A DNA stretch of 44,260 nucleotides from Tieghemiomyces parasiticus (lineage: Eukaryota > Kickxellomycota > Dimargaritomycetes > Dimargaritales > Dimargaritaceae), in contig JANBPT010000325.1 in the NCBI GenBank assembly GCA_027575765.1, positions 1-44,260 on the forward strand, written 5' to 3'. The notes below the pieces were generated by a model, which ran no database searches, was not told where the DNA came from, and saw nothing but the letters and a program-made list of their open reading frames with translations. The translations under genes were made by a program, and so were the position numbers. Each line of letters begins with the position of its first letter. Positions within the stretch are counted from its first letter, which is position 1. This document shows positions 43,807-44,260 of this stretch, in pieces.

Positions 43807-44260
43807 ATGTTCCGCTGCCATTCCACCGCACCCGTAGTGGACAACCTGCGCTGGTCGCGCCACAACCGCATTTCGACCCTGACAGCCAAAATGGCCCTCG
43901 TTCTGGTAAGCCTTTGGTCGTAAGAAGGAAAGTCGGCAAAGCACCAACTGCCGAACTAGACAGCCGCACCCGCATCGAAGCGGCTACACCAATGAATGAG
44001 CACCACATGGGCACTTGACGTGCGTGACGCTCCGGGTCGCACCCGAGCCGCTACGGTGGCGTAGTCAGCCAGAGCCCACGTTTTGTCTAAGAGTCAGAAT
44101 CTCGAATTGACACACTCGTTGTTGGTGGCGTCAGTACTGACCCCTCCCCCGGTCATTTTTCCGCACTACGCGTTCAACAGACTCCGCACGTCGAAGAACA
44201 GGAGGCCCCCACGGCCTGCCGATTCTCGCAGCAGTCAATTCACCATCCGCCCTTGGCTCC
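43807..44260 (+). CDS. 5' end of an unidentified spliced gene, cut by the window edge
   Basis: The ATG at 43807 has an ideal context (ttcaccATG) after a long CT-rich leader. Exon 1 (43807-43905, 33 codons, MFRCHSTAPVVDN...) is basic, with only one acidic residue, and ends CTG|GTAAGC. Without splicing it would stop six codons later. A textbook acceptor follows: a TACTGAC branch-like site near 44133, a CT-rich tract and TTCAACAG at 44180. Exon 2 is open in phase 0 from 44181 to the end of the window (TPHVEEQEAPTACRF...). The implied intron is 275 bp. The N-terminus could be a mitochondrial presequence. Too little sequence is present to name a family. Confidence 0.45.

Noticed and set aside
1..44260. 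tRNA, rRNA, CRISPR or transposon content
   Set aside because: No convincing B-box/cloverleaf, rRNA signature, regularly spaced repeats, terminal repeats or transposase motifs were seen by eye; a tRNAscan or repeat search would settle this.

Overview
The window reads as nuclear DNA of a fungus. The genes carry short spliceosomal introns (about 96-275 bp) with GTAAGT-like donors. The proteome is typically fungal: twinfilin, the Ski-complex scaffold Ski3, the nuclear cap-binding subunit CBP20, cytosolic ribosomal protein eL19, a PRMT3-type arginine methyltransferase, a CIA30/NDUFAF1 complex I assembly factor, a mitochondrial D-2-hydroxyglutarate dehydrogenase and a P5B-type ATPase. A retained CIA30 gene argues for a fungus that still has respiratory complex I. 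The compact introns, the Cys-rich lumenal domain on the P5B pump and the overall flavour suggest an early-diverging (zygomycete-grade) fungus; that placement is inference only. I saw no rRNA, convincing tRNA, transposon or CRISPR array.

Layout. 1-2.6 kb: no supportable gene. 2.6-4.9 kb: an F-box/LRR protein and a small CHY zinc-finger protein, both plus strand. 4.9-7.9 kb: gene-poor, with two weak minus-strand spliced candidates. 8-10.7 kb: two minus-strand mitochondrial proteins (a PPR-like protein and a DUF1279/FAM210-type membrane protein). 10.8-14 kb: gene desert. 14.1-15.2 kb: an orphan secreted protein with a Tyr/Gln/Asn/Pro-rich tail. 17.3-25.7 kb: a run of minus-strand genes (twinfilin, PRMT3, CIA30, D2HGDH and a proposed 70-residue two-exon gene). 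26.7-31.8 kb: five-exon SKI3 on plus. 32.2-34.3 kb: the divergent pair eL19 (minus) and CBP20 (plus). 35.3-39.9 kb: three-exon P5B ATPase on minus. 40-44.3 kb: gene-poor, with a small secreted peptide and the 5' end of a gene cut by the window edge.

How the genes relate. There are no operons. Two loose themes are visible: mitochondrial function (PPR protein, DUF1279 protein, CIA30, D2HGDH, perhaps the 70-residue protein) and RNA metabolism/translation (Ski3, eL19, CBP20, PRMT3). Many first exons and short exons were recovered by hand from splice sites and reading phase. These are PRMT3 exon 1, CIA30 exon 2, SKI3 exons 1-4, CBP20 exon 1, P5B exons 1-2 and the proposed genes at 25.4 and 43.8 kb. 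No database or alignment tool was used, so family names rest on recognised motifs.
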